A stretch of DNA of 64,000 nucleotides from a virus, in the IMG/VR virus record IMGVR_UViG_3300031950_000001, positions 80,056 through 144,055 of that record. The stretch is one strand, 5' to 3'. Below, piece after piece: positions 25,171 through 33,794 of this stretch. Numbering within the stretch: position 1 is the stretch's first letter; each line of letters opens with the position of its first letter. The position numbers and the translations under genes are program-made. The notes beneath the pieces are model-generated. The model saw only the letters and a program-made list of their open reading frames with translations, had not been told where the DNA came from and did not search any database.

Positions 25171-25608
25171 ATGCTCCAGTTTCGTCCGATCGGTAATCCG
25201 TCCGAAGTACCGTTTTACAATCCTGAGCGCGATCTTGCGCATGTTGGACCGCTACTAATCCGAGAGGCAATTGCGCAACTTGAGCCGTCTGCGCGCGAAT
25301 TCTGGTTCAATGACTATCTGACTAAGAACAATGTTAGTGATGCGCAGCTTGCCGTAGCGGCAGAACGGATTGCGAAAGCCCTGAGCGACATGACAACCGA
25401 TGCAAGGATCGCCCTAGGCCATGCGGGATTTTTCGACCTTCCTATCGAAGTGCAAATAGCTGTTTATACGAAAATTGGCCAAGTATTTCTTGCCGCAACC
25501 CATACGGCCATACGTTGGACGCTTGATGAGAGCGTAACAAAAGCTCCTATTGCAGACCGAATTCAAGATGCTGCCCAAACCATCTCTTCGACAATCAAAA
25601 TCGAGTAA
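25171..25608 (+). CDS. Unrecognised small protein
   Basis: A 145-residue, mainly helical protein (REAIAQLEPSAREFWFNDYL) with no recognised family. ATG 25171 follows AAGGAGGCGGCA, a strong ribosome site. Its stop TAATG overlaps the next start. It lies between the recombination and packaging modules. Confidence 0.6.
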   Translation: MLQFRPIGNPSEVPFYNPERDLAHVGPLLIREAIAQLEPSAREFWFNDYLTKNNVSDAQLAVAAERIAKALSDMTTDARIALGHAGFFDLPIEVQIAVYTKIGQVFLAATHTAIRWTLDESVTKAPIADRIQDAAQTISSTIKIE

Positions 25609-26873
25609 TGCCTACGTTTCCTCGTCCGTACCTCAGTGAAAATCTCGTGATGCCGCTTCCGACGGACATTGTCTGTCCGTCATGCTGCGGTGTGGCCACA
25701 GTTTATCTTGACTCTCGTCATATGCCGATTATTTACTGCCGCAAATGCGGACTGCAGTCGTTTATCAGTCTTTTTGATAAAGACGATCAAAGGCGTTGGT
25801 TCGAGCGACCATTCTTGCCGTCTCGACCGATTGAAGATAACGACTTGCCCGCGTTTACTGTATGGCTAAAGCGTTACTTTGATCCTCTTCTTTCAACAGC
25901 GGATGCACCGACGTTGCTTCGTCAGATTTTCTGTCGTATTGAGAAAAGATGGAAACGGTTCGCCTGCCCAGTGTATCATTGCGAAGGCCTTGTGACCGGA
26001 TATGTTTCGCTAAGCAATCGCTCATTCTATGTGCATCGAAACTACGACAATAGCACAGGCGGAATTTTGCCGCGGGCTGACGTCTTTAGGAGCAATCGAG
26101 CTATCTTTATTTCGCCGATCGATGCGCTGCGCTGCTATGTCATAAACGCACGACAGAAAGGCAGTATTGATATTCCTATATACGCGGTTATTCAACGGGA
26201 ATTAAAAATAAAATATCGCTGGCATGATCCTCCTTCGCCATTACTGCCTCTACTTAACATCAATCGAAAGTGCGAGATGATTTTTGCCATTCCCGCTGGT
26301 AGCGCCGCCAAGACGATAAATAGGATCGTTCGTGCCGCGAACGTGCTCAACGCATTTGTTTCAGCATACGACCCCGAAGAGTTTGATGACGTCGATAGCC
26401 TTATTGCTACCATCGAACGTCGCGCGCAGCCTGCCAGTAACGCGTATTTCCTTATTAGCAACAGGAAGTTTTTCCTTCAAAAGGACAAACTCGTTACCGC
26501 CGATCTAAGCGAATATGATGGCGTACTACTTTTGGGTGGGGGTCTATACGTAATTAAGCGCGAGAATTGTATTCTTGACGCTACTAAATTAGAACCGATC
26601 ACCAATTTTGGTTTCAAAGTTGTCGGCTGCACCAGCAGGCGTTTGCTTGTCGATGTAACCTATATTGACGGAACAAAACTTAGAATTTCCGTGTCGCTTG
26701 AACTGCTACGAATATCGGCACAGATGCTTAGAAAGGCGATCATACGTGCCTTAAACGCTGCTGGAAAAGTCCCCTTTATCCGTTGTTCGAGCAATCTATT
26801 AATGTATATTCTCCTAACAACGGCGAATCCCGAGGTAAATCTAGCATCGTACGTTCGGCACATGGTAAGATGA
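25608..26873 (+). CDS. Zinc-ribbon protein of unknown function
   Basis: A 421-residue protein whose N-terminus has CPSC (about residue 24) and CRKCGL (about residue 46), a zinc ribbon. The rest is alpha/beta with ISPIDALRCYVI and several beta-rich segments. The start ATG overlaps the upstream stop. The arrangement of a zinc ribbon before an alpha/beta domain is seen in primases and recombination proteins, but I do not see a complete Toprim or polymerase motif set. Function is left open. Confidence 0.55.
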   Translation: MPTFPRPYLSENLVMPLPTDIVCPSCCGVATVYLDSRHMPIIYCRKCGLQSFISLFDKDDQRRWFERPFLPSRPIEDNDLPAFTVWLKRYFDPLLSTADAPTLLRQIFCRIEKRWKRFACPVYHCEGLVTGYVSLSNRSFYVHRNYDNSTGGILPRADVFRSNRAIFISPIDALRCYVINARQKGSIDIPIYAVIQRELKIKYRWHDPPSPLLPLLNINRKCEMIFAIPAGSAAKTINRIVRAANVLNAFVSAYDPEEFDDVDSLIATIERRAQPASNAYFLISNRKFFLQKDKLVTADLSEYDGVLLLGGGLYVIKRENCILDATKLEPITNFGFKVVGCTSRRLLVDVTYIDGTKLRISVSLELLRISAQMLRKAIIRALNAAGKVPFIRCSSNLLMYILLTTANPEVNLASYVRHMVR

Positions 26874-26921
26874 AAAAAACTGGGAGTTTCCGTTGTCATC
26901 TAACTGTAAAGGGGTAAGATT

Positions 26922-27320
26922 ATGTGTCGATGCAACGTAGAAACACGTAGAGACGCTTGTGACATGCTGCAAAAAGGTCTCATGCGGTTTGCGACTGGAG
27001 CCGTGCGCAGTACCGACGCCGAAGGTGAACGGTGGGATCTGATTACTCCGATTGGTTTAAGGCGTCTAGCCCAAACCTGCGCCGAAGGGGCTGCGAAATA
27101 CGGCGAATATAATTGGCAGAAAGGTATTCCGGCTAGCGTAATGCTCAATCATGCGATACGGCATCTATATCTGTATTTGGCGGGGGATACAAACGAAGAT
27201 CATCTTGCCCATGCGGCGTGGAATATCCTGGGCGTGTGTCATTTTGAAGAAGTTATGCCCGAAATGATCGACATTCCCACTCGACGTCGCGAAAAAACAA
27301 ACGACGACAAAGCTGAGTAA
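26922..27320 (+). CDS. MazG-like dATP/dGTP diphosphohydrolase
   Basis: A 132-residue protein with the phage signature RWDLITPIGLRRLAQTCAEGAAKYGEYNW, then MLNHAIRHLYLYLAGDTNEDHLAHAAWNI. This is the arrangement of the dATP/dGTP diphosphohydrolase N-terminal family (DUF5664-like). These enzymes hydrolyse purine deoxynucleoside triphosphates, and relatives take part in base-modification pathways. The ATG at 26922 follows AAAGGGGTAAGATT. It precedes the terminase. A link with the HD hydrolase at 54432 is possible. Confidence 0.72.
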   Translation: MCRCNVETRRDACDMLQKGLMRFATGAVRSTDAEGERWDLITPIGLRRLAQTCAEGAAKYGEYNWQKGIPASVMLNHAIRHLYLYLAGDTNEDHLAHAAWNILGVCHFEEVMPEMIDIPTRRREKTNDDKAE

Positions 27321-27396
27321 CGCGTGTCTGTGGCGGCGTTTTGTGGCAGCGTGGAATCTGGCCTTCTTTTGCTGTTAGACCGCGATTTTCAATCCC

Positions 27397-29172
27397 ATGG
27401 CTTCCGACGTCGTTAAATCCGATTCCGTTCCACAAGCTGCGGTCGCCGTCGATCCCAAGGAAATTCTCGAAAAGCTTGCCAAAACGGTTCAAGCCAACGA
27501 CAACACCAGCGCGCTTCTTCCGGTTCTTTTCTCGTTAAACGGCGAACCGCTTCGGCTGGAAGATCATTTTGTTTTCAAGCCGCTTTTTAACCTCCACCAG
27601 CCGATGGAAACGGTTCTGATGTGCGGTCGTCAAGTAGGGAAAACTACCAATATCGCGGTTCAGAGCCTTCTATTAGCCGCCAGCCTTCCCTACTTTACGG
27701 TTACCGTGGTCTTCCCTCGGGAAATTCATGCCGCCCGATTCAGTACCCTTTATCTTAGCCCGCTTCTCCGCTCATCAGTTATAAGCGATATTTTGATGGG
27801 CAAGGATAGCGTGGATCAGGTGTTCCAGAAAGACTTTACGAACGGATCCCATATCATCCTGACCTATGCTTACGATAATCCCGATCGAACACGTGGTATT
27901 GCGGCAACACGGCTATTGTGTGACGAAACACAAGATATGCTCCTTACGTCTATTGAAATCATTAAAGAGACGCTTTCTCATGCCAAATTTGGCGTACAGG
28001 CCCTTTATGCCGGAACTCCGAAAACGACAAGCAACACCTTAGCCACCCTCTGGTACCGAAGCAGCCAAGCGGAATGGTTTATACGTTGTACCCATTGTAC
28101 GACAAACGGTAAACCGACTTGGAACATTCCCTCGCCGGATCATCATTTAGAGAAGCTTCTGGGACCCGTCCATGAGAAAATTTCCGAAAGATACCCTGCC
28201 TTACTGTGTCATAAATGCCGACAACCGATTTCGCCGCGAAACGGGCAATGGGTCCATCGATATCGAGATAGGATCCCCGATTTTACGGGGTATCACGTCC
28301 CCCAAATTCTTCTTCCGCATCATTATGCCAACCCTAGAAACTGGGCAACGCTTCTAAAGAAGACGAACGGTCCAACATACATCTTCTACAACGAGGTCAT
28401 GGGGTGGCCATATGATGCTGCAGCCGCCATTGTAAGCGAGCAAGATTTGATCCGTGCCTCTACATTAGGGGAAAATAAAGATGAACTTGCGGTCCAAGAG
28501 GCTAAAAAATATACGGTTACGGCTCTTGGTGTAGACTGGGGCGGCGGCGGGGAGGATATGACGAGCTTTACCACCCTTGCGCTTGTAGGCCTCTGTCCGG
28601 ACGGCAAATTGCACGTCATTTGGGGGAAAAGGCTTCTTACGCCAAACGATCATCTTCGTGAGGCCGCCGAAATCTGCCGGTATTGCTGTTACTTTAACCC
28701 TACTTTTCTGGCCCACGACTACGGCGGAGGAGGTACGGTTCGTGAGACAATCCTTGTAAATGCCGGCTTTCCGGACCACAAAATCGTCCCCATGTTATAT
28801 GCGGGAACGAGCATGGCGGCCGTTTATAAGGTTAAAGAGCCGAACGAGCTTAACCCTCGTTCTTACATCCTCATTAATAAAACAAAGACCATTCAGATAC
28901 TTTGTGCGCTTATCAAACTTGGCCAGATTAGATTTTTTGCTTATAACAGGCAGAATCCGCAGGAATGCTTAACGGCCGATTTTCTGAATTTGAAAGAAGA
29001 GCGTACCGTTTCTCTCGTCCGCGAGCGCTATCATATCTCTAAGCAAACCGGCTCTATCGACGATTTCGTTCACGCCGTCAACTATGCGTGCATTGCCATA
29101 TGGCTAAATACGCGCTGGCCCGATATGGCAAATGCCGTGGCTGAATACGCGTCGGAGCAACTCGTCGAATAA
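27397..29172 (+). CDS. Terminase large subunit
   Basis: 591 residues. The packaging ATPase has Walker A CGRQVGKTTNI (about residues 73-83) and Walker B RLLCDETQDM. A treble-clef-like insert with CTHC and CHKCRQ lies near residues 230-290. The nuclease domain follows: GVDWGGGGEDMTSF, AHDYGGGGT and IDDFVHAVNYA supply the acidic residues. It packages DNA into proheads and cuts it. No small terminase was recognised next to it. ATG 27397 has a poor ribosome site. It begins the virion morphogenesis region. Confidence 0.92.
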   Translation: MASDVVKSDSVPQAAVAVDPKEILEKLAKTVQANDNTSALLPVLFSLNGEPLRLEDHFVFKPLFNLHQPMETVLMCGRQVGKTTNIAVQSLLLAASLPYFTVTVVFPREIHAARFSTLYLSPLLRSSVISDILMGKDSVDQVFQKDFTNGSHIILTYAYDNPDRTRGIAATRLLCDETQDMLLTSIEIIKETLSHAKFGVQALYAGTPKTTSNTLATLWYRSSQAEWFIRCTHCTTNGKPTWNIPSPDHHLEKLLGPVHEKISERYPALLCHKCRQPISPRNGQWVHRYRDRIPDFTGYHVPQILLPHHYANPRNWATLLKKTNGPTYIFYNEVMGWPYDAAAAIVSEQDLIRASTLGENKDELAVQEAKKYTVTALGVDWGGGGEDMTSFTTLALVGLCPDGKLHVIWGKRLLTPNDHLREAAEICRYCCYFNPTFLAHDYGGGGTVRETILVNAGFPDHKIVPMLYAGTSMAAVYKVKEPNELNPRSYILINKTKTIQILCALIKLGQIRFFAYNRQNPQECLTADFLNLKEERTVSLVRERYHISKQTGSIDDFVHAVNYACIAIWLNTRWPDMANAVAEYASEQLVE

Positions 29173-29253
29173 GTTATAATAAGATAAGTGAGAAATTAGA
29201 TTCCGGAATTTTAGCAGCCTACGATGAATACCCTTTTTGGGGGGTTTCGTCAG

Positions 29254-29275
29254 AATTTGATTCCGGAATCAAATT
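29254..29275. repeat. Dispersed palindrome, copy 6
   Basis: A 22-bp palindrome followed by TTTTTTA, between terminase and the next gene. A degenerate half-copy (AGATTCCGGAATTTT) lies near 29198-29212. Confidence 0.88.
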
Positions 29276-29308
29276 TTTTAAAATGTTACGAACGTCAAGA
29301 ATCGTAAT

Positions 29309-29332
29309 AAATTTGATTCCGGAATCAAATTT
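29309..29332. repeat. Dispersed palindrome, copy 7
   Basis: A perfect 24-bp palindrome followed by TTTTAAC, 24 bp before the next ATG. It is one of two copies in the 184-bp gap after terminase. Confidence 0.9.
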
Positions 29333-29356
29333 TTTAACTCTATCGGAGGCAAGACG

Positions 29357-30526
29357 ATGGCATTTCTTGACCAGCGATCTGACAAAAGCGGCCAAAAAAC
29401 CGCCAGTATTATGACGAGTTTCCAGGCGCCAGCGTTTGTAAAGTCGGCATCGTTAGATCAAATCATGGGTAAGGAGGCCAAGGGTAGTCTTGACTATGCG
29501 GATCCGTATCATAAACGCTACCCGATTACAAATCCGGCAGCGATATGGATGTCGGCTGCCTATTTTTGGCTTGAAAAGAACGCCGATGAAGACGTAGAAC
29601 GTCGTATTATTGAGGCTGCCGAATTATTCAATATTAAAGATGAGGTTCTTCAGCTCAAAAGCGAAATCTCAAAGACCCTCGAAAAGCAGGCCGCTGACGA
29701 GGAAGTTTCCGACGATTACTTTGCCTTGGTCAAAGAAGTTGCTGGGCACAAGCGCCGTTACTATCCGCTTCGTAACCGCCAGGAAGTGAAAGTAGCGGCC
29801 CGATACTTTAACGAAAACCGGGCGAGCATTCCTCGGTTTGAAGACCGCTATCAGATGGCCAACAAAATTCTTGCGGCGGCCGAGCGAGAAGGCGTTTACA
29901 TCGGAGATGAGTTGGACGCACTTCTCAAATCGGCTTGTATCGGAGTACCGTCCTTTGACGGACTCTGCAAAGTAATCCGAAACCGGGTCAATATGGCTAA
30001 GGTCGATGGCAAATACGATCTTGCTGTCGAATTGGAGGAACTGGCCAAGAAGGTAACGCATCTCGAAAAAACGGCTTCGCTGAATATTGGCGAGGTTCAG
30101 GCAGTTCTGGAGCTTATCGATAATCTCGATAATACAAATAGGTGGACCCGCCATTACCATTTAGCGGGGCTTCCCGAAGATTATATCTTTACGGTTACGG
30201 AAAAGAGCGCTGAGTTAGTGAATATCGTCGTCAACCCCGATACGGGTGCTATTTATAACGCCGATGCTTTTAAGGACCTTACGCCTTCTTCGCTCATCCC
30301 ATCCCTCGGAGAAGATTTTGTTAAGTTGGCTTCAGATCCGGACGTTGATCGGTTCGATCAAAATCGGCTTCAAGAAGCGCTTTCGAACTATGGTTATGGT
30401 GCGATTTTCGATGACGTAATGGCGAGTCTAGGGATCGCCCCTATCATGAAAGTCGAGAAGGGTTATCAGATTCCGGACTATATGTGGTCAAGGTTGGCAC
30501 GCTATGGACGACCAATTGCAAGTTGA
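29357..30526 (+). CDS. Unrecognised virion-region protein
   Basis: A 389-residue acidic protein, strongly helical, with long charged helices (about residues 75-130 and 220-250). It contains YHKRYPITNPAAIWMSAAYFWLEKN early and a compact C-terminal domain. ATG 29357 follows TCGGAGGCAAGACG. It lies between terminase and portal, where head-assembly or internal proteins are common, but no family is recognised. Confidence 0.65.
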   Translation: MAFLDQRSDKSGQKTASIMTSFQAPAFVKSASLDQIMGKEAKGSLDYADPYHKRYPITNPAAIWMSAAYFWLEKNADEDVERRIIEAAELFNIKDEVLQLKSEISKTLEKQAADEEVSDDYFALVKEVAGHKRRYYPLRNRQEVKVAARYFNENRASIPRFEDRYQMANKILAAAEREGVYIGDELDALLKSACIGVPSFDGLCKVIRNRVNMAKVDGKYDLAVELEELAKKVTHLEKTASLNIGEVQAVLELIDNLDNTNRWTRHYHLAGLPEDYIFTVTEKSAELVNIVVNPDTGAIYNADAFKDLTPSSLIPSLGEDFVKLASDPDVDRFDQNRLQEALSNYGYGAIFDDVMASLGIAPIMKVEKGYQIPDYMWSRLARYGRPIAS

Positions 30527-30848
30527 TGCTAGCGTTATTGAAGGTTTGGCCGTGGCACTTAAACAGGCCGCAGAGGCTATGAAAAATATCGATAAATCGA
30601 AGCTTTACCTTGTCATTGCTTCTGTAACCGGCCGACCTTCTGTATTTGAATTTGACTCGATTGAGCAGTGTAAGGCCAAAGTGGCCGAACTGCACCAAGA
30701 AAAGAAAGACTATCCTCTCTTTGTTTATTTGTTTGAAGGTAGGAAGTGGAGCGTCCGTAATAGTCCTCTGTCTCTAGTGTCTCCCGATGGCCAGTTTTAT
30801 CTTATTCGTCCTGAGTCTATAACCGAGGAGCAAGTCGATGTCATCTGA
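30504..30848 (+). CDS. Unrecognised small protein
   Basis: A 114-residue acidic protein overlapping the previous gene by 23 nt, with a helical N-terminus and a beta-rich centre (LYLVIASVTGRPSVFEFDSI). No strong ribosome site precedes ATG 30504. It overlaps the next gene by 11 nt. The tight overlaps suggest translation coupling within the head cluster. Confidence 0.55.
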   Translation: MDDQLQVDASVIEGLAVALKQAAEAMKNIDKSKLYLVIASVTGRPSVFEFDSIEQCKAKVAELHQEKKDYPLFVYLFEGRKWSVRNSPLSLVSPDGQFYLIRPESITEEQVDVI

Positions 30849-31497
30849 CGTTCCTGAAACCGAGGTTTCCTTGCTTCAGAACGAGGATAAATATAAAGCT
30901 TTAGGAATACAGATTGTCGAGGATGACGTTCATGTCGTCGGAAAAGGCATGTTTTACAGCGTCCCAAAGTCTAAAGGAGGTGTTATGACCTGGTATAACC
31001 CAAACAAAGTCGAAACGGTAATCGTAGATCCGGGTACTGAGTTTGAGCGGATATTTAACCCGACAACCGGAAGGTCGGAACCTTCCAAAGGAGCTGCCGA
31101 ACTTTTAAAAGCAGTAATCCAAGAACACGGTAGCGGTCCTCCGTCCGCAAGTCCAGGATATGCTCAGCCAGCTTTTGTTCCGGAAACCATTCATAAAAAC
31201 GAGCTAAAGGTAACCTTCGCTGTTACTGGTTCGCCAATCCTAATTACAAGTCGGTATTACAAACACATCATTACCGAGAACAAGCGATTCATCATTCTCA
31301 TTAAGTCATTGGCCGATAGAGGCGAAGAGATGCTTGATTTTGTCTCTTCAAACGAGTCGACCATCGGCATTCATGTGGACGGGCTCGACAGCGTTCTCGT
31401 AACGACAACTGCCGAGTATACCGCTTTTGAATTTAACGGGTTCAAATTCCAAATCTTTAAGATTCTTGACGAACGATTTCCAGGCAGGCCGTCATGA
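30838..31497 (+). CDS. Unrecognised protein upstream of portal
   Basis: A 219-residue protein with a small N-terminal domain, a flexible Pro/Gly/Ser segment (HGSGPPSASPGYAQPAF, about residues 97-115) and a C-terminal beta-rich domain. ATG 30838 follows GAGGAGCAAGTCG. The stop overlaps the portal start. No family recognised. Confidence 0.6.
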   Translation: MSSDVPETEVSLLQNEDKYKALGIQIVEDDVHVVGKGMFYSVPKSKGGVMTWYNPNKVETVIVDPGTEFERIFNPTTGRSEPSKGAAELLKAVIQEHGSGPPSASPGYAQPAFVPETIHKNELKVTFAVTGSPILITSRYYKHIITENKRFIILIKSLADRGEEMLDFVSSNESTIGIHVDGLDSVLVTTTAEYTAFEFNGFKFQIFKILDERFPGRPS

Positions 31498-33416
31498 TTG
31501 ATAACCCATTCCAGACAACCGGTGCTGGGCCGTTTGGAGACGCCTATACTTATCGTGCCCGCTTTCAACCATTTCCAGCGCCTTGGTTTGATTATGCTAG
31601 CACCCAGCTTCCTGCGACGCTATGGGATGCTCTGCGTTGGTGTGAGTTTCTCGTAACGACGCAGCCGGTCTATAGATCGGCGATTGAACGAATCATTTCC
31701 TACTTTATTACTGAAATCGAGGTTACCGGCACCGATCGAGAAGGAAAACGGAGCTATAAAGACCTCCTTGAGAACGTCTTAGGCATTTATGGCCATTTAA
31801 AGTCGTTCGGTCTGGACTATTTCACGTATGGCAACTCTTTTGTTAGCGTCATCGCTCCGTTCGAGAAGTTTGCCAGGTGTACCAATAAGGAATGCTCGTT
31901 TGAGACAACCGTTCTTCGTCTTTTCGACAATAAAGATAACAACAAAGCACGATGGACCGACGGCGAGCTTTTCGCAACATGCCCTGCCTGCAAAAGGAAT
32001 GTCAAATGGCACGTCATTTCGCGACGTAATTTAACTGCCGAAAAGCTCGTTATAAAGCGTTGGTCGCCATTTGAGATCGAAATCGAATTCGATCCCTTCT
32101 CCGGCGCAACACGACATATTTGGCGTATTCCAGCCTACTTTAGAACCGAAGTCGCGAAAGGCTCTCCTCTTACCATCGCCAATGCACCGGATGAAGTTTT
32201 GCTAGCGGCTACGCGGAATCAGAATATCCGGTTCTATCCTTCGGAGATTTTCCACGCCAAAGTACCTACTTTGGCGGGGCATATCCTCCGCGGATGGGGT
32301 ATAAGTCCCGTTTTGGCGCATTTCAGGCAGGCGTGGCTTGTCGCACTGTTCCATAGACATAACGAAGCTGTTGCGCTTGACTACATCATTCCGCTACGGA
32401 TTCTTACCCCCGCAACGAGGGGAGGGGCATTAGGGGATTCGCTAATGGCGGGGGATGCGGGCATTATTTCGCAACAGCTTCATTTTGCCGTTCAAGCCCG
32501 TAGATACGATCCGACTAGTTGGGCTATCTTTCCGTTTCCGGTTCAATATCAATTTGTGGGAGCAGAAGCTAGTCATTTAGCCCCGGTTCAGCTGTTGGAT
32601 TATGTGCGTGCCGAGCTTTTAGAATCTGTCGGCATCCCGATGGAGCTTTATCGAGGCTCGTTGTCAGTTCAAGCCGCCCCAGCAGCATTACGACTGTTTG
32701 AGGCGAACTGGTCTTACATTATTCATATCTTTAACCGGTTCTTGCAATGGGTTGCAGATAAGATTGCTGCCCTCTTAGATTGGGACCGAGTCCAGGTCAA
32801 GCTGGTTAAGCCGTCCATTAGTGATGACATCAATAAACAGCTGGCCAAGATACAGCTTATGCAAGCTGGGCTGGTCTCCAAGCAAACCGCCCTCAAAGCG
32901 CTCGGCATCGAAGATTTCCTCGAAGAGACGCAGCAGGCTCTTACGGAGGAGAAACAGCTCACGACACTGCTCGAAAAGAGCAAGGAGGATATCGAAAAGA
33001 GCCAAGCTATGCGTCAATTGCTAAGCTTGCCTGCAGGGGCCGGAGAGCAAGCCGCGCAGGGCGCAGTTATTGGTGGTCCTCCTCCCGCGGTAATGGGGGG
33101 AGGCATGCCTCCACAGCAGGGTGGCGGCGGAGGTGCTCCTCAAGGTCCGATGCCGATGCCTGGCCCAGTGTCGCCTACGGATCAAGTGCTGGCACAGCTG
33201 ACTATGCGTCAATCGACCATGACCGTCCAAGATTTGGAACAGGTCGCTACAACGTTTGCTCAGCAGCTTATGCAGATGCCGCTTGGTCAGCGTATTAGCG
33301 AACTGAGACGGCTTCGGGTGAAGAATCCTACTGTCCATGCCCTTGTTAAAGCAAAAGTCGAGGAAATGGACCGTGAAATGACGCGACGGGCAAGACAGAC
33401 GATGATGCCGCGCTAG
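31494..33416 (+). CDS. Portal protein
   Basis: A 640-residue protein with the portal pattern: an N-terminal stretch YRSAIERIISYFITEIEVTG, LKSFGLDYFTYGNSFVSVI, then YPSEIFHAKVPTLAGHILRGWGISPVL and LLDYVRAELLESVGIPMELYRG. A four-Cys insert (CTNKEC, CPACKR) sits near residues 125-170. The C-terminal 130 residues hold a Gly/Pro/Met-rich linker and a helical tail. Portals form the dodecameric DNA channel in the head. ATG 31494 overlaps the upstream stop; the stop is just before a palindrome. Confidence 0.85.
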   Translation: MIDNPFQTTGAGPFGDAYTYRARFQPFPAPWFDYASTQLPATLWDALRWCEFLVTTQPVYRSAIERIISYFITEIEVTGTDREGKRSYKDLLENVLGIYGHLKSFGLDYFTYGNSFVSVIAPFEKFARCTNKECSFETTVLRLFDNKDNNKARWTDGELFATCPACKRNVKWHVISRRNLTAEKLVIKRWSPFEIEIEFDPFSGATRHIWRIPAYFRTEVAKGSPLTIANAPDEVLLAATRNQNIRFYPSEIFHAKVPTLAGHILRGWGISPVLAHFRQAWLVALFHRHNEAVALDYIIPLRILTPATRGGALGDSLMAGDAGIISQQLHFAVQARRYDPTSWAIFPFPVQYQFVGAEASHLAPVQLLDYVRAELLESVGIPMELYRGSLSVQAAPAALRLFEANWSYIIHIFNRFLQWVADKIAALLDWDRVQVKLVKPSISDDINKQLAKIQLMQAGLVSKQTALKALGIEDFLEETQQALTEEKQLTTLLEKSKEDIEKSQAMRQLLSLPAGAGEQAAQGAVIGGPPPAVMGGGMPPQQGGGGGAPQGPMPMPGPVSPTDQVLAQLTMRQSTMTVQDLEQVATTFAQQLMQMPLGQRISELRRLRVKNPTVHALVKAKVEEMDREMTRRARQTMMPR

Positions 33417-33440
33417 AAATTTGATTCCGGAATCAAATTT
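33417..33440. repeat. Dispersed palindrome, copy 8 (leader of the next gene)
   Basis: A perfect 24-bp palindrome ending directly at ATG 33441. GGAA inside it is the only purine stretch available as a ribosome site. Confidence 0.9.
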
Positions 33441-33794
33441 ATGGAAATCTTTTGGATTCACGAGCTTCCAAAGGATCCGCAATCTCTCGTGATCCCCGGC
33501 GTTCCGTCTCTTTATGAGCGACTATATGAAGATGAGGAGGCGGAGCGGAAGGATATTCTACGCTGTTTCATGCAACTTAAGTCCGAACTAGCATTGACTC
33601 AAGAGTCGATTGACGTTGATGACTTAAAACCGGTCGATGTGTTAAACGAGAATGTTTACGACGAGCAGCCACATGTAATAGTCAATGTGCCGAAAAAAGA
33701 GGATGGGTCGGATGATCAAGACGAGCGTGCTACGCCAGCGAATTTACTTCAAGCGCTTCGCCGCTTGAGTACGGATAGAAAAGGGTCGAAATAA
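33441..33794 (+). CDS. Unrecognised acidic protein
   Basis: A 117-residue acidic protein (YERLYEDEEAERKDILRCFM) with a C-terminal acidic/basic tail. ATG 33441 directly follows a dispersed palindrome with no conventional ribosome site. Its stop overlaps the ATG of the 997-residue protein as TAATG. It is possibly a small head-associated or chaperone protein; no family recognised. Confidence 0.55.
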   Translation: MEIFWIHELPKDPQSLVIPGVPSLYERLYEDEEAERKDILRCFMQLKSELALTQESIDVDDLKPVDVLNENVYDEQPHVIVNVPKKEDGSDDQDERATPANLLQALRRLSTDRKGSK